Assembly: GCA_019119745.1 (NCBI GenBank)
Contig: DWWI01000223.1
Coordinates: 1 to 12,310, forward strand
Direction: 5' to 3'
Length of the DNA: 12,310 nucleotides
Source: Candidatus Mediterraneibacter gallistercoris
Lineage (GTDB): Bacteria; Bacillota_A; Clostridia; Lachnospirales; Lachnospiraceae
Positions within the stretch are counted from its first letter, which is position 1. Every line of letters begins with the position of its first letter. Shown in pieces: positions 1 through 6,457 of the stretch. The position numbers and the translations under genes were made by a program. The notes below the pieces were generated by a model that was not told where the DNA came from, did not search any database, and was given only the letters and a program-made list of their open reading frames with translations.

Positions 1-1
1 A

Positions 2-250
2 CAGAAGGGGCCGGTGCTTAAAGAGTATATTGAGTCGCTCGGGTACACCATGGATGAAGTGATGGCGCTGGGGGACAGCCTGAATGATCTCTCCATGATA
101 GAGATGGATTTCGGCGCAACGGTGGCTATGGCAAATGCAGAACCCGAGGTAAAGGACGCCGCAAAGTATATTACAAAGTCTAATACGGAGTTCGGCGTGG
201 CGTATGCCATCGACCGTCTGCTGGAGAACCAGAGAGCAGAAGAGAGCTGA
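2..250 (+). CDS. Cof-type HAD-IIB hydrolase, C-terminal part only
   Basis: This is the 3' end of a gene that begins before the window. The reading frame is open from base 2 to the TGA at 248-250, giving 82 residues. The sequence ALGDSLNDLSMIEM is the HAD motif IV (GDxxND), in which the aspartates hold the catalytic Mg2+. It is followed by the usual MANAEPEVKDAAKYIT stretch and a short C-terminal helix, the standard ending of Cof/YidA-like HAD-IIB phosphatases. These cytosolic enzymes dephosphorylate sugar phosphates or other small phosphorylated metabolites. The cap domain that sets specificity lies outside the window, so no substrate can be proposed. A GTG at 14 could be mistaken for a start, but it is an internal valine of the conserved KGPVLKEYIE segment. 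Confidence 0.9.
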   Translation, partial: QKGPVLKEYIESLGYTMDEVMALGDSLNDLSMIEMDFGATVAMANAEPEVKDAAKYITKSNTEFGVAYAIDRLLENQRAEES

Positions 251-268
251 AACGGGGGCGGACAGCCC

Positions 269-297
269 TTGCCATCAGGAGGGATATCACGTATAAT
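269..297 (+). promoter_or_regulatory. Sigma-A-type promoter upstream of the murT leader
   Basis: A -35 box TTGCCA (269-274) and a perfect -10 box TATAAT (292-297) are separated by 17 nt. Transcription would start around A305, so the structured repeat region 304-535 would be read as the 5' leader of murT-gatD. The -10 lies inside a perfect 7-bp inverted repeat, GGGATAT (281-287) and ATATCCC (296-302). No factor is known to me for this site. The promoter rests on box match only. Confidence 0.7.
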
Positions 298-302
298 ATC
301 CC
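281..302 (+). promoter_or_regulatory. Inverted repeat overlapping the -10 box, possible operator
   Basis: GGGATAT (281-287) and ATATCCC (296-302) are perfect inverted arms separated by 8 nt, and they overlap TATAAT at 292-297. The position fits an operator that would block RNA polymerase. It is not followed by a T-run, so it is not an intrinsic terminator for the upstream HAD gene. An operator function is inference from position only. Confidence 0.35.
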
Positions 303-303
303 C

Positions 304-372
304 CATGGGAACGGAGCAGGCTGGTCCTTATGCAGGCATAAACCATCCCACTCCTTCCCGATGGCTGAACTG
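304..372 (+). repeat. Left-truncated copy of the MITE-like repeat
   Basis: The stretch is nearly identical to the right-hand part of the full element at about 467-535. The shared core begins at GGAGCAGGCTGGTCC and ends with CGATGGCTGAACT, with only about three substitutions over roughly 60 bases. It folds as a long imperfect hairpin and ends in GGCTGAACTG (363-372), the right terminal repeat of the family. The left half of the element is missing. The copy begins almost exactly at the predicted transcription start of the upstream promoter. Confidence 0.75.
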
Positions 373-391
373 ACGGTATAGCAGTTCAGCC
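363..391 (+). repeat. Perfect 10-bp hairpin where two repeat copies meet
   Basis: GGCTGAACTG (363-372) pairs perfectly with CAGTTCAGCC (382-391) around a 9-nt loop. The left arm is the right end of the truncated copy and the right arm is the left end of the full copy. The hairpin is therefore created by the two repeats lying side by side. No T-run follows, so it is not a classical terminator. Confidence 0.7.
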
Positions 392-535
392 GCGCCATTC
401 GTAAAACCGCACTTCGTGCTTATCGTGGCTTCCGCCACAGTTTTACTCATTAACGGGCGCTCTGCCCATCGGGAATGGAGCAGGCTGGTCCTTATGCAAG
501 CATAAGCCATCCCACTCCTTCCCGATGGCTGAACT
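382..535 (+). repeat. MITE-like palindromic element, apparently full length
   Basis: The element is about 154 bp, non-coding, and bounded by inverted ends CAGTTCAGCC (382-391) and GGCTGAACT (527-535). Its left half is a branched fold. An outer stem GCGCC (392-396)/GGCGC (456-460) encloses GTAAAAC (401-407)/GTTTTAC (440-446). That stem encloses two small hairpins, GCAC/GTGC (409-419) and GTGGC/GCCAC (425-438). Its right half is one long hairpin from CCATC (466-470) to GATGG (524-528), with CTTATGC/GCATAAG (about 491-506) at its tip. Short deleted relatives lie at 2688-2726 and 7364-7403. No transposase is present, so if mobile it would depend on one elsewhere. It would be transcribed as part of the murT leader. 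Confidence 0.7.
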
Positions 536-569
536 TTTAAATAAAAAAGACAAAAGAGTTGGTATAAAA

Positions 570-1922
570 ATGAGATTAAGAAGTAAATTAGCGATCAGAG
601 CCGCGAAACTGACGAGCATTCTGATCAAAAAGATGAAAAGAGGAAGCGGGGTTACACTTCCGGGATATGTAGCCCGCCGGATCGACCCCAATATTTTAAC
701 CGCCATGGCGGAACAGGTCAGGGGCAAGATCATTGTTACCATGGGAACAAACGGGAAGACGACGACCAATGCGATCCTGTGCAGGGCGCTGGAGTCTGAG
801 GGCCATAAAGTGATCATCAACCGGACCGGAGCGAATATGCTCAACGGCATTATTTCGGCGTTTGTTCTGGCTACAGACAGAAAAGGAAGGCTGGATGCGG
901 ATTTTGCATGCATCGAAGTGGATGAAATCTCCTCGGTCGGCGTACTTCCGAAGCTTAAACCTGACTGTGCGCTGCTCACAAATATTTCCAGAGACCAGCT
1001 GGACCGTTTCGGTGAAGTGGATATTACTTATAACAAACTGCTGACCGCTGTAAAAAGTGTTCCGGATACGACGCTGATCATCAACTGCGATGATATACTG
1101 TCTTATTCTCTTGCGGAAGAGAGCGGAAATAAGTTTGTGACATGCGGCATCAGCGAACAGATCTTTGACGACATTTCCCGTTCTGAGATACGTGAGAGCA
1201 TCTTCTGCCGCAAATGCGGAAAGAAGCTGGAATATAAATTCTTCCATTACGGACAGCTCGGCATCTACCACTGTCCGAACTGCGGATGGGAGCGGCCGGA
1301 ACCGGATTACACGGCTCAGAATATTGAGCTGCAGGATGAAGTGTATTCTTTTGATCTTGACGGAATGCATATCGATTCCACTGCGCGCACGCCATACAAT
1401 GTCTACAATACCCTTTCGGCTTATACGGCTCTGAAGACGATGGGGGCGGGATACGCCGGATTCAAAGACATGATCGAGGCTTTTGATTACGGCAATAACA
1501 GAGAGAGTATTTTTACGATCGACGGCGCGAGAGTGCAGCTGCATCTGGCAAAGAATCCTATCGGATTCCAGCAGAAGATTTCTCTCGTGCTCAAAGATGA
1601 AAAGCCGAAAGATATTATTATCCAGATTAACGATACGGCTCAGGACGGCCGGGACATTTCCTGGCTGTGGGATGTAGACTTCCAGTATCTTGCAGACAGC
1701 AATGCAAGCCGGATCATCACGGCGGGAACACGGCGCTATGATATGGGACTTCGCCTGAAATACGAGGATATTCCATGCGAGACGACGACGGATCTGAAAT
1801 CGGTCGTGGCGGACTGCGCGAAGAACGGAACGAAGAACCTGTATGTGATCGTGAACTATTCCGGACTGTACCGGACCAACCACATGCTGGCAGAACTGGA
1901 GAAAGGAGGCGCGGATAAGTGA
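570..1922 (+). CDS. murT: Lipid II isoglutaminyl synthase, MurT subunit
   Basis: MurT is the ATP-dependent ligase subunit that, with GatD, amidates the D-glutamate of lipid II to D-isoglutamine at the inner face of the membrane. The 450-residue protein has the Mur-ligase P-loop GTNGKTTT at about 59-66. A four-cysteine zinc ribbon, typical of MurT, is visible as C213/C216 and C235/C238. A C-terminal DUF1727 domain includes DISWLWD at about 362-368, the region that carries the catalytic Asp in characterised MurT. I chose ATG 570 because family members start with MRLRxKLAIRAAK. An in-frame ATG at 525 lies inside the upstream repeat and adds 15 unrelated residues. No strong Shine-Dalgarno site precedes 570; only a weak purine stretch is present. 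The gene overlaps gatD by 1-4 nt. The identification is secure from motifs and from the gatD neighbour. Confidence 0.95.
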   Translation: MRLRSKLAIRAAKLTSILIKKMKRGSGVTLPGYVARRIDPNILTAMAEQVRGKIIVTMGTNGKTTTNAILCRALESEGHKVIINRTGANMLNGIISAFVLATDRKGRLDADFACIEVDEISSVGVLPKLKPDCALLTNISRDQLDRFGEVDITYNKLLTAVKSVPDTTLIINCDDILSYSLAEESGNKFVTCGISEQIFDDISRSEIRESIFCRKCGKKLEYKFFHYGQLGIYHCPNCGWERPEPDYTAQNIELQDEVYSFDLDGMHIDSTARTPYNVYNTLSAYTALKTMGAGYAGFKDMIEAFDYGNNRESIFTIDGARVQLHLAKNPIGFQQKISLVLKDEKPKDIIIQINDTAQDGRDISWLWDVDFQYLADSNASRIITAGTRRYDMGLRLKYEDIPCETTTDLKSVVADCAKNGTKNLYVIVNYSGLYRTNHMLAELEKGGADK

Positions 1923-2680
1923 TGAAACTGACGATCGGACATTTATACCCGGATCTTCTGAACCTGTACGGCGACAGAGGCAATATCCAGTGCTTCCGCA
2001 AGAGACTCGAATGGCGCGGGATCGAAGCGGAAGTAATCCCGTTCCTGTCGGGAGATGAGATTGACTTTACGAAGCTTGATATCGTTCTGCTTGGGGGCGG
2101 CTCCGACAGAGAGCAGGAACTGGTCTGCGGATTCCTGCAGAATATCAAGGATGACTTCAGAAATTATGTGGAGGACGGCGGCGTCGTGCTGGCAGTGTGC
2201 GGCGGCTACCAGCTCCTCGGAAAGTACTATAAAAAAGACAAGAAGACGATAGAGGGACTGGGCGTGCTCAATATTACGACAGACTGGGAGCCGGAGCGCC
2301 TGATCCGCGATATTGTGCTGGACAGCCCTCTGTTTGACCGTCCGGTAGTGGGGTTTGAAAATCACGGGGGACGCACGGAGATCGGAGACCACACTCCTTT
2401 CGGGAAGGTGACCTACGGTTTCGGAAATAACGGGAAATCCGGATATGAGGGCGTTATATATAAAAATGTGATCGCCACTTATCTGCACGGACCGCTCCTG
2501 CCGAAGAACCCGCATGTGTGCGATTATCTTCTGGAGCGCGCATTGAAGAGGAAATACGGCGAAGACGCGGTGCTGGAGCCGCTGCCGGATGAAATGGAGA
2601 AAAAAGCGAATGATTATATCGTAGAACGGTATAATGATAAGAAATACATTCTGAAAGAGACAATCAAACGTCACACCTGA
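1922..2680 (+). CDS. gatD: Lipid II isoglutaminyl synthase, glutamine amidotransferase subunit GatD
   Basis: GatD supplies ammonia to MurT by hydrolysing glutamine, and the two form a heterodimer that modifies the peptidoglycan precursor. The 252-residue protein is a class I (triad) glutamine amidotransferase of the CobB/CobQ-like type. The nucleophile is Cys93 in VLAVCGGYQLLG, and the catalytic His189 lies in TYLHGPLLPKNP. The N-terminus MKLTIGHLYPDLLNLYGDRGN is characteristic of the family. The start overlaps the murT stop (TGATG), and the ribosome binding site AAAGGAGG (1902-1909) lies inside murT, so the two are translationally coupled. A GTG at 1919 is an equally well spaced alternative start that adds one Met. 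Length and motifs are typical, with no irregularity. Confidence 0.95.
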   Translation: MKLTIGHLYPDLLNLYGDRGNIQCFRKRLEWRGIEAEVIPFLSGDEIDFTKLDIVLLGGGSDREQELVCGFLQNIKDDFRNYVEDGGVVLAVCGGYQLLGKYYKKDKKTIEGLGVLNITTDWEPERLIRDIVLDSPLFDRPVVGFENHGGRTEIGDHTPFGKVTYGFGNNGKSGYEGVIYKNVIATYLHGPLLPKNPHVCDYLLERALKRKYGEDAVLEPLPDEMEKKANDYIVERYNDKKYILKETIKRHT

Positions 2681-2687
2681 TGTTGAG

Positions 2688-2726
2688 TAACAGTTCAGCC
2701 ATGGAACGGCGCGGGCTGAACTGTTA
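2688..2726 (+). repeat. Short deleted copy of the palindromic repeat family
   Basis: Perfect 13-bp inverted arms TAACAGTTCAGCC (2688-2700) and GGCTGAACTGTTA (2714-2726) flank a 13-nt centre. The reverse complement of this unit reads CAGTTCAGCC followed by CGCGCCGTT, matching the left end of the element at 382-400 apart from one inserted C and one substitution. The outermost bases are TA on both sides, compatible with a TA target duplication. It lies 7 nt after gatD. No T-run follows, so any terminator role would be weak. Confidence 0.8.
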
Positions 2727-2754
2727 GTGGGATTCCGGAAAAGGCGGTGGAGAT

Positions 2755-3438
2755 ATGGGACGGACTTATGTGATGTCCGACATTCATGGAATGGCGGATC
2801 TTTTCAAACGGATGCTTGAGCAGATCGGATTCAGTGATGAGGATACCCTGTATATTCTCGGGGACATGATCGACAGGGGACCGGATCCTGCGGGAATCCT
2901 GGATTTTGTTATGTCCCATAAGAATGTGATCGCCTTAAGAGGAAATCACGAGGACGGCTTTGCGGAATGGTATGACAATGTGGAAGATAAAGTACAGCAG
3001 AGGTATTACTATAATACGTATGATGTGCTGATGGACTGCGAAGCGACGAGAAAAAAGATCCCGGAATATGTGGGGTTCATGAAAAGGCTTCCGCTGTATA
3101 GAAAATTAAAGATGAATGGAAACTGTTATCTCATGGCACATGCCTCTACAGAGGAGATCCTGCGCGTGTGGAAGCGGAAGGAACGGCTCATATGGGATAC
3201 GTCGCTGATCGACCGGCAGAGAGGGATACCGGGATATGTCTCAATTGTGGGCCATGTCCCGACTTTTATTATACGGGGATACCCGAGAGAACCTGCCGCT
3301 ATCTGGCACAGTACGGACGGGCGTCTTATAGATATGGACTGCGGAGCCGTATTCGGGGATATGGGCGGAAGGCTCGGCTGTCTGTGTCTTGACACAGGAG
3401 AGGAATATTATGAAAGTTCATTACAGGATCATAGATGA
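2755..3438 (+). CDS. PPP-family metallophosphatase (serine/threonine phosphatase or ApaH-like)
   Basis: The 227-residue protein carries the full calcineurin-type di-metal signature: D9-x-H11 in MSDIHG, GDMIDRG at about 36-42, GNHE at about 63-66, His129 in MAHAS, and His167 in VGHVP, followed by IDMDCG near 192-197. This order is that of bacterial PPP phosphatases (PrpE, ApaH and PP1-like). Members hydrolyse phosphoserine/threonine or dinucleoside polyphosphates in the cytosol, and the sequence does not decide between these. The start ATG follows a GGCGGTGGAG purine stretch. It is the first gene of the cluster with the LRR, VWA and MoxR genes, and its 3' end overlaps the next gene by 29 nt. 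That points to joint expression and suggests a signalling or control role within the cluster (inference). Confidence 0.85.
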   Translation: MGRTYVMSDIHGMADLFKRMLEQIGFSDEDTLYILGDMIDRGPDPAGILDFVMSHKNVIALRGNHEDGFAEWYDNVEDKVQQRYYYNTYDVLMDCEATRKKIPEYVGFMKRLPLYRKLKMNGNCYLMAHASTEEILRVWKRKERLIWDTSLIDRQRGIPGYVSIVGHVPTFIIRGYPREPAAIWHSTDGRLIDMDCGAVFGDMGGRLGCLCLDTGEEYYESSLQDHR

Positions 3439-4414
3439 CGGAATCGAGATTGTGCGGTGCTTCGGGACGGATCCGGAGATCGTGATCCAGGAAGTGATTG
3501 ACGGCAGAACGGTAAAGCGTATGGCTCCATACGCTTTTTCCGCGAGAAAGGATCATGAGGATGAGGACGTCCTTGTCTTTTCGACAGAGGAAGACCGTAT
3601 GTTCCGTGACACGGAACAGCTTCTGGCCGGTGAGCTGGTGGAGAGCGTAAATCTGCCGGATACGATGGAAGAGCTTGGACGTTATATTTTTTATGGCTGT
3701 CGGAACCTGAGGAAACTCGGGTTCTCGGACCGGTTGAAAAATATCGGGAGCGGCGCGTTTACCGGCTGCCGTAATCTGTCCGATCTGTCTGTCCGGCTTC
3801 TGGATGGAAACCGTTCCTGCGTGCCGGAGATTCTTGGAGATCTGTGGCAGCGGATCGACGTGACTTTTTATGGGGGCGCCAAATGTGGAGACGGCAAATA
3901 TGGAGCCGGCGAAGACAGGGAACAGGATAAAATATCAGCCAGGCTTGTATTTCCCGAACACTATGAGGAAGCCGTGGAAAACACGCCGGCGCGTATACTT
4001 TTTACACAGCATCACGGGTCCGGAAATAATTACAGGCAGTGTTTTTACAACAAAGAGATAGATTTCCGAAAGTATGACAGTCTGTTTTATTCGGCGCGGG
4101 CACAGGATAAAACAGATGTGATCACGGATCTTGTATTTTCGAGGCTGATGTATCCGGCCGGACTGACCGAAGAGGCCCGGAAGGCATATGAGGATTATAT
4201 CAGAGAACATGCGGCGCAGGCGGCGGAGTATCTGATAAACACGGAAGATATGGCGGCGCTGAAGGAATTTTCCGCAAGAAGCTTCTGGACGGCGCAGACT
4301 CTGGCCGGAGCGGTGGATTATGCGGCTTCGCACGGAAAACGGGAGATTCTGACTTTTCTTATGGATGAAAAGCATCGCCTGTTCCCTGAGAAAAAGAAAA
4401 AATATGAACTGTGA
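3410..4414 (+). CDS. Leucine-rich-repeat (LRR_5/BspA-type) protein with helical C-terminus
   Basis: The 334-residue protein has no signal peptide or membrane segment and is expected to be cytosolic. Residues about 76-125 contain BspA-like LRR_5 repeats (SVNLPDTMEELGRYIFYGCRNL, then the similar KNIGSGAFTGCRNL). Residues about 190-325 are mainly helical and include ankyrin-like stretches such as AAEYLINTEDMAALKEF and DYAASHGKREILTFLM. Both fold types are protein-binding scaffolds, so this is probably an adaptor rather than an enzyme. I chose ATG 3410 because AGGAGAGGA lies directly upstream. A TTG at 3389 is in frame but poorly placed. The gene overlaps the phosphatase by 29 nt and ends 26 nt before the VWA gene. 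No specific function is recognised. Confidence 0.75.
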   Translation: MKVHYRIIDDGIEIVRCFGTDPEIVIQEVIDGRTVKRMAPYAFSARKDHEDEDVLVFSTEEDRMFRDTEQLLAGELVESVNLPDTMEELGRYIFYGCRNLRKLGFSDRLKNIGSGAFTGCRNLSDLSVRLLDGNRSCVPEILGDLWQRIDVTFYGGAKCGDGKYGAGEDREQDKISARLVFPEHYEEAVENTPARILFTQHHGSGNNYRQCFYNKEIDFRKYDSLFYSARAQDKTDVITDLVFSRLMYPAGLTEEARKAYEDYIREHAAQAAEYLINTEDMAALKEFSARSFWTAQTLAGAVDYAASHGKREILTFLMDEKHRLFPEKKKKYEL

Positions 4415-4440
4415 GACAGCGGGGAAGGCAGCAGTAAAAA

Positions 4441-5862
4441 ATGACAGAAAGAACATTGCGCGGGACAACAGATGAAATAGAAGAAAGAACGTCAGAACAG
4501 GCGGCGCGGAGGCTGCAGCAGATCGGCAGGGAGATTCTTGGGATCTGCCGGGACGAGCTGTATTTTTCCATGCGGTTTCTGGACGTGGCGCTGAGCAGTT
4601 TTGTCTATACGATGGATGCGGGGGTAAGTCCTTTCGGGACAGACGGGTATCATATGTATTTTCATCCCCGGGAGCTGGGCGGACTGTACCGGGAGAACAG
4701 GATCCTTGTAAACAGAGGCTACCTTCATATGGTCCTGCACTGCATCTTCCGCCATATCTGGAAGACGGGCGGGAACAGAGGCTCTGCAGGCGGCGGGGCG
4801 GAGGATGGTAAGAGACTCTGGAATCTGGGCTGTGATATTGCGGCGGAACATATTATCGACGGGTATGATCTGCGCCCGGTGCGGTTTTCCAGAAGTCTGC
4901 TCCGGCGGGAGACATACCGGAAGCTGGAACTATCCGGACATGTGCTCAACGCCGAGAGAGTATGCAGCCTGCTGTCCGAGTGGGAACTGACGGAGAAAGA
5001 ATTCAACATGCTGGAAGAAGAGTTCCGTGTGGACGACCACAGGTATTGGGAAAAGGATGACCGGAAAAGGCCGCCGGATCAGCAGATGCAGCAGAAATGG
5101 AAAGATATCGATGAAAAGATGGAGACAGATCTGGAGACATTTTCCAAAGAGGCATCGGAGAAAAACGGAGATTTTCTGGGCGAGCTGCGTGTGGAGAACA
5201 GAGAGCGCCATGATTACAGGGAGTTTTTGAGAAAATTTTCCGTATTCCGGGAAGAGTTGAAAGCTGATCCGGATACATTTGACTACGGCTTTTACAGTTA
5301 CGGCATGTCGCTGTATGGGAATATGCCGCTGATCGAACCGCTTGAGACCCGGGAAGAACACCGGATCGAGGAATTCGCTGTTGTGATCGACACTTCCATG
5401 TCCTGTTCCGGCGAGCTGATCCGGAAGTTTTTAGAAGAGACATACAGTGTCCTGACGGAAAATGAAAGTTTCTTCCAGAAGGTGAATATCCACATCATAC
5501 AGTGTGATGAGAAAGTGCATCAGGACGTGAAGATAACCTCTGAGGAAGAACTTGAGGATTACATGGAACATTTTCAACTGTACGGCGAGGGCGGCACCGA
5601 CTTCCGGCCGGCCTTTGAATATGTGGAAGAACTGCGGCAGAACAGAGAGTTTACGGATCTGAAAGGCATGATCTATTTTACGGACGGATACGGGATCTAT
5701 CCGGAGAGAATGCCGGCGTGGCGGACCGCGTTTGTTTTTCTGGAAGAGGATTACCGGGACGCGGATGTGCCGCCGTGGGCAATCAGACTGATTTTAAACG
5801 AACAAGATCTTTCCGTTTACAGCCGTGACGGAAAAATACAGGAGGAACATTTTGGATATTAA
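4441..5862 (+). CDS. DUF2201/VWA-like metallopeptidase-type protein
   Basis: The 473-residue protein has two parts. The N-terminal region (about 25-170) resembles the DUF2201 putative metallopeptidase domain, with H96-MVL-H100 followed by His105 and AAEHIIDGYD near 134-143. The catalytic Glu of a classical HExxH is replaced by Met, so peptidase activity is doubtful. After a charged, probably coiled linker (about 185-275), residues about 311-473 form a VWA-like domain. Its MIDAS motif is D317-T-S319-x-S321, with Thr386 in GEGGTDF and Asp415 in YFTDGYG. VWA proteins of this kind are encoded next to MoxR AAA+ ATPases and act as their metal-dependent adaptor. That pairing holds here: the next gene starts inside this one with an 11-nt overlap. 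A weak GGGGAAGG site precedes the ATG. Confidence 0.85.
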   Translation: MTERTLRGTTDEIEERTSEQAARRLQQIGREILGICRDELYFSMRFLDVALSSFVYTMDAGVSPFGTDGYHMYFHPRELGGLYRENRILVNRGYLHMVLHCIFRHIWKTGGNRGSAGGGAEDGKRLWNLGCDIAAEHIIDGYDLRPVRFSRSLLRRETYRKLELSGHVLNAERVCSLLSEWELTEKEFNMLEEEFRVDDHRYWEKDDRKRPPDQQMQQKWKDIDEKMETDLETFSKEASEKNGDFLGELRVENRERHDYREFLRKFSVFREELKADPDTFDYGFYSYGMSLYGNMPLIEPLETREEHRIEEFAVVIDTSMSCSGELIRKFLEETYSVLTENESFFQKVNIHIIQCDEKVHQDVKITSEEELEDYMEHFQLYGEGGTDFRPAFEYVEELRQNREFTDLKGMIYFTDGYGIYPERMPAWRTAFVFLEEDYRDADVPPWAIRLILNEQDLSVYSRDGKIQEEHFGY

Positions 5863-6445
5863 ACGTGCAAAACAGGAGATTAAAGATGCCGTGGAGGCAT
5901 ATCTTTTAAAGGACGCTTTCGGGGAGTATCAGATTCCCGCGATCAGGCAGAGACCGATACTTCTTATGGGACCGCCGGGAATCGGAAAGACGCAGGTTAT
6001 GGAGCAGATAGCGAAAGAGATGAGGATCGGACTGGTATCTTACACGATCACCCACCACACGAGACAGAGCGCGGTGGGACTGCCGTTTATCAGGGAAAAG
6101 GAGTACGGAGGCAGGACATATTCTGTGACCGAATATACGATGAGTGAGATTATAGCGTCTGTCTATGACAAGATGGAACAGACCGGAAACAGTGAGGGGA
6201 TTCTGTTCCTCGACGAGATCAACTGCGTCTCTGAGACGCTGGCGCCGGCTATGCTCCAGTTTCTTCAGGGAAAGACGTTCGGCACTCATAAACTGCCGGA
6301 CGGCTGGATCATCGTAGCGGCGGGCAATCCGCCGGAGTACAATAAATCTGTGCGTGAGTTTGATGTTGTTACGCTGGACCGTCTGAAGAAGATCGATGTA
6401 GAGGCGGATTTCCCCGTGTGGAAAGAATATGCCTACCGTCAGTGA
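5852..6445 (+). CDS. MoxR-type AAA+ ATPase, N-terminal core (truncated by TGA)
   Basis: The 197-residue product contains the nucleotide-binding core of a MoxR-family AAA+ ATPase: Walker A GPPGIGKT at 40-47, Walker B ILFLDEIN at 117-124, and sensor-1 Asn159 in IVAAGNPPEY. The RLKKI region that normally leads into the lid follows at about 177-181. The lid domain needed for oligomer function lies after the stop at 6443-6445. The start is most likely TTG 5852, placed 6 nt after AGGAGG; the frame is open further upstream but has no supported start there. The gene overlaps the VWA gene by 11 nt, indicating coupled translation. If the stop is real, the product would be an ATPase core without its lid and is unlikely to work normally. 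Confidence 0.75.
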   Translation: MDIKRAKQEIKDAVEAYLLKDAFGEYQIPAIRQRPILLMGPPGIGKTQVMEQIAKEMRIGLVSYTITHHTRQSAVGLPFIREKEYGGRTYSVTEYTMSEIIASVYDKMEQTGNSEGILFLDEINCVSETLAPAMLQFLQGKTFGTHKLPDGWIIVAAGNPPEYNKSVREFDVVTLDRLKKIDVEADFPVWKEYAYRQ

Positions 6446-6457
6446 ATCCATCAGGCG

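Noticed and set aside
304..535. CRISPR-like array
   Set aside because: Only two long copies, no regular spacers, and the repeats are themselves long hairpins; no cas genes are nearby.
525..569. Longer murT starting at ATG 525
   Set aside because: The ATG and the first codons belong to the repeat; the same CGATGGCTGAACT occurs at 359-371 where it is not a gene start. MurT homologues begin at the ATG at 570.
180..979. Two minus-strand open frames sharing SSAIGKEWDGLCLHKDQP
   Set aside because: The shared peptide is only the translation of the two repeat copies on the opposite strand. The frames overlap the HAD and murT genes and lack other protein-like features.
696..1883. Long minus-strand open frame opposite murT
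   Set aside because: It is an antisense shadow of a motif-verified gene with no recognisable domain or ribosome binding site.
2688..2726. Intrinsic terminator of murT-gatD
   Set aside because: The stem is strong but no T-run follows on the + strand, and related copies elsewhere mark it as a dispersed repeat; weak termination remains possible.
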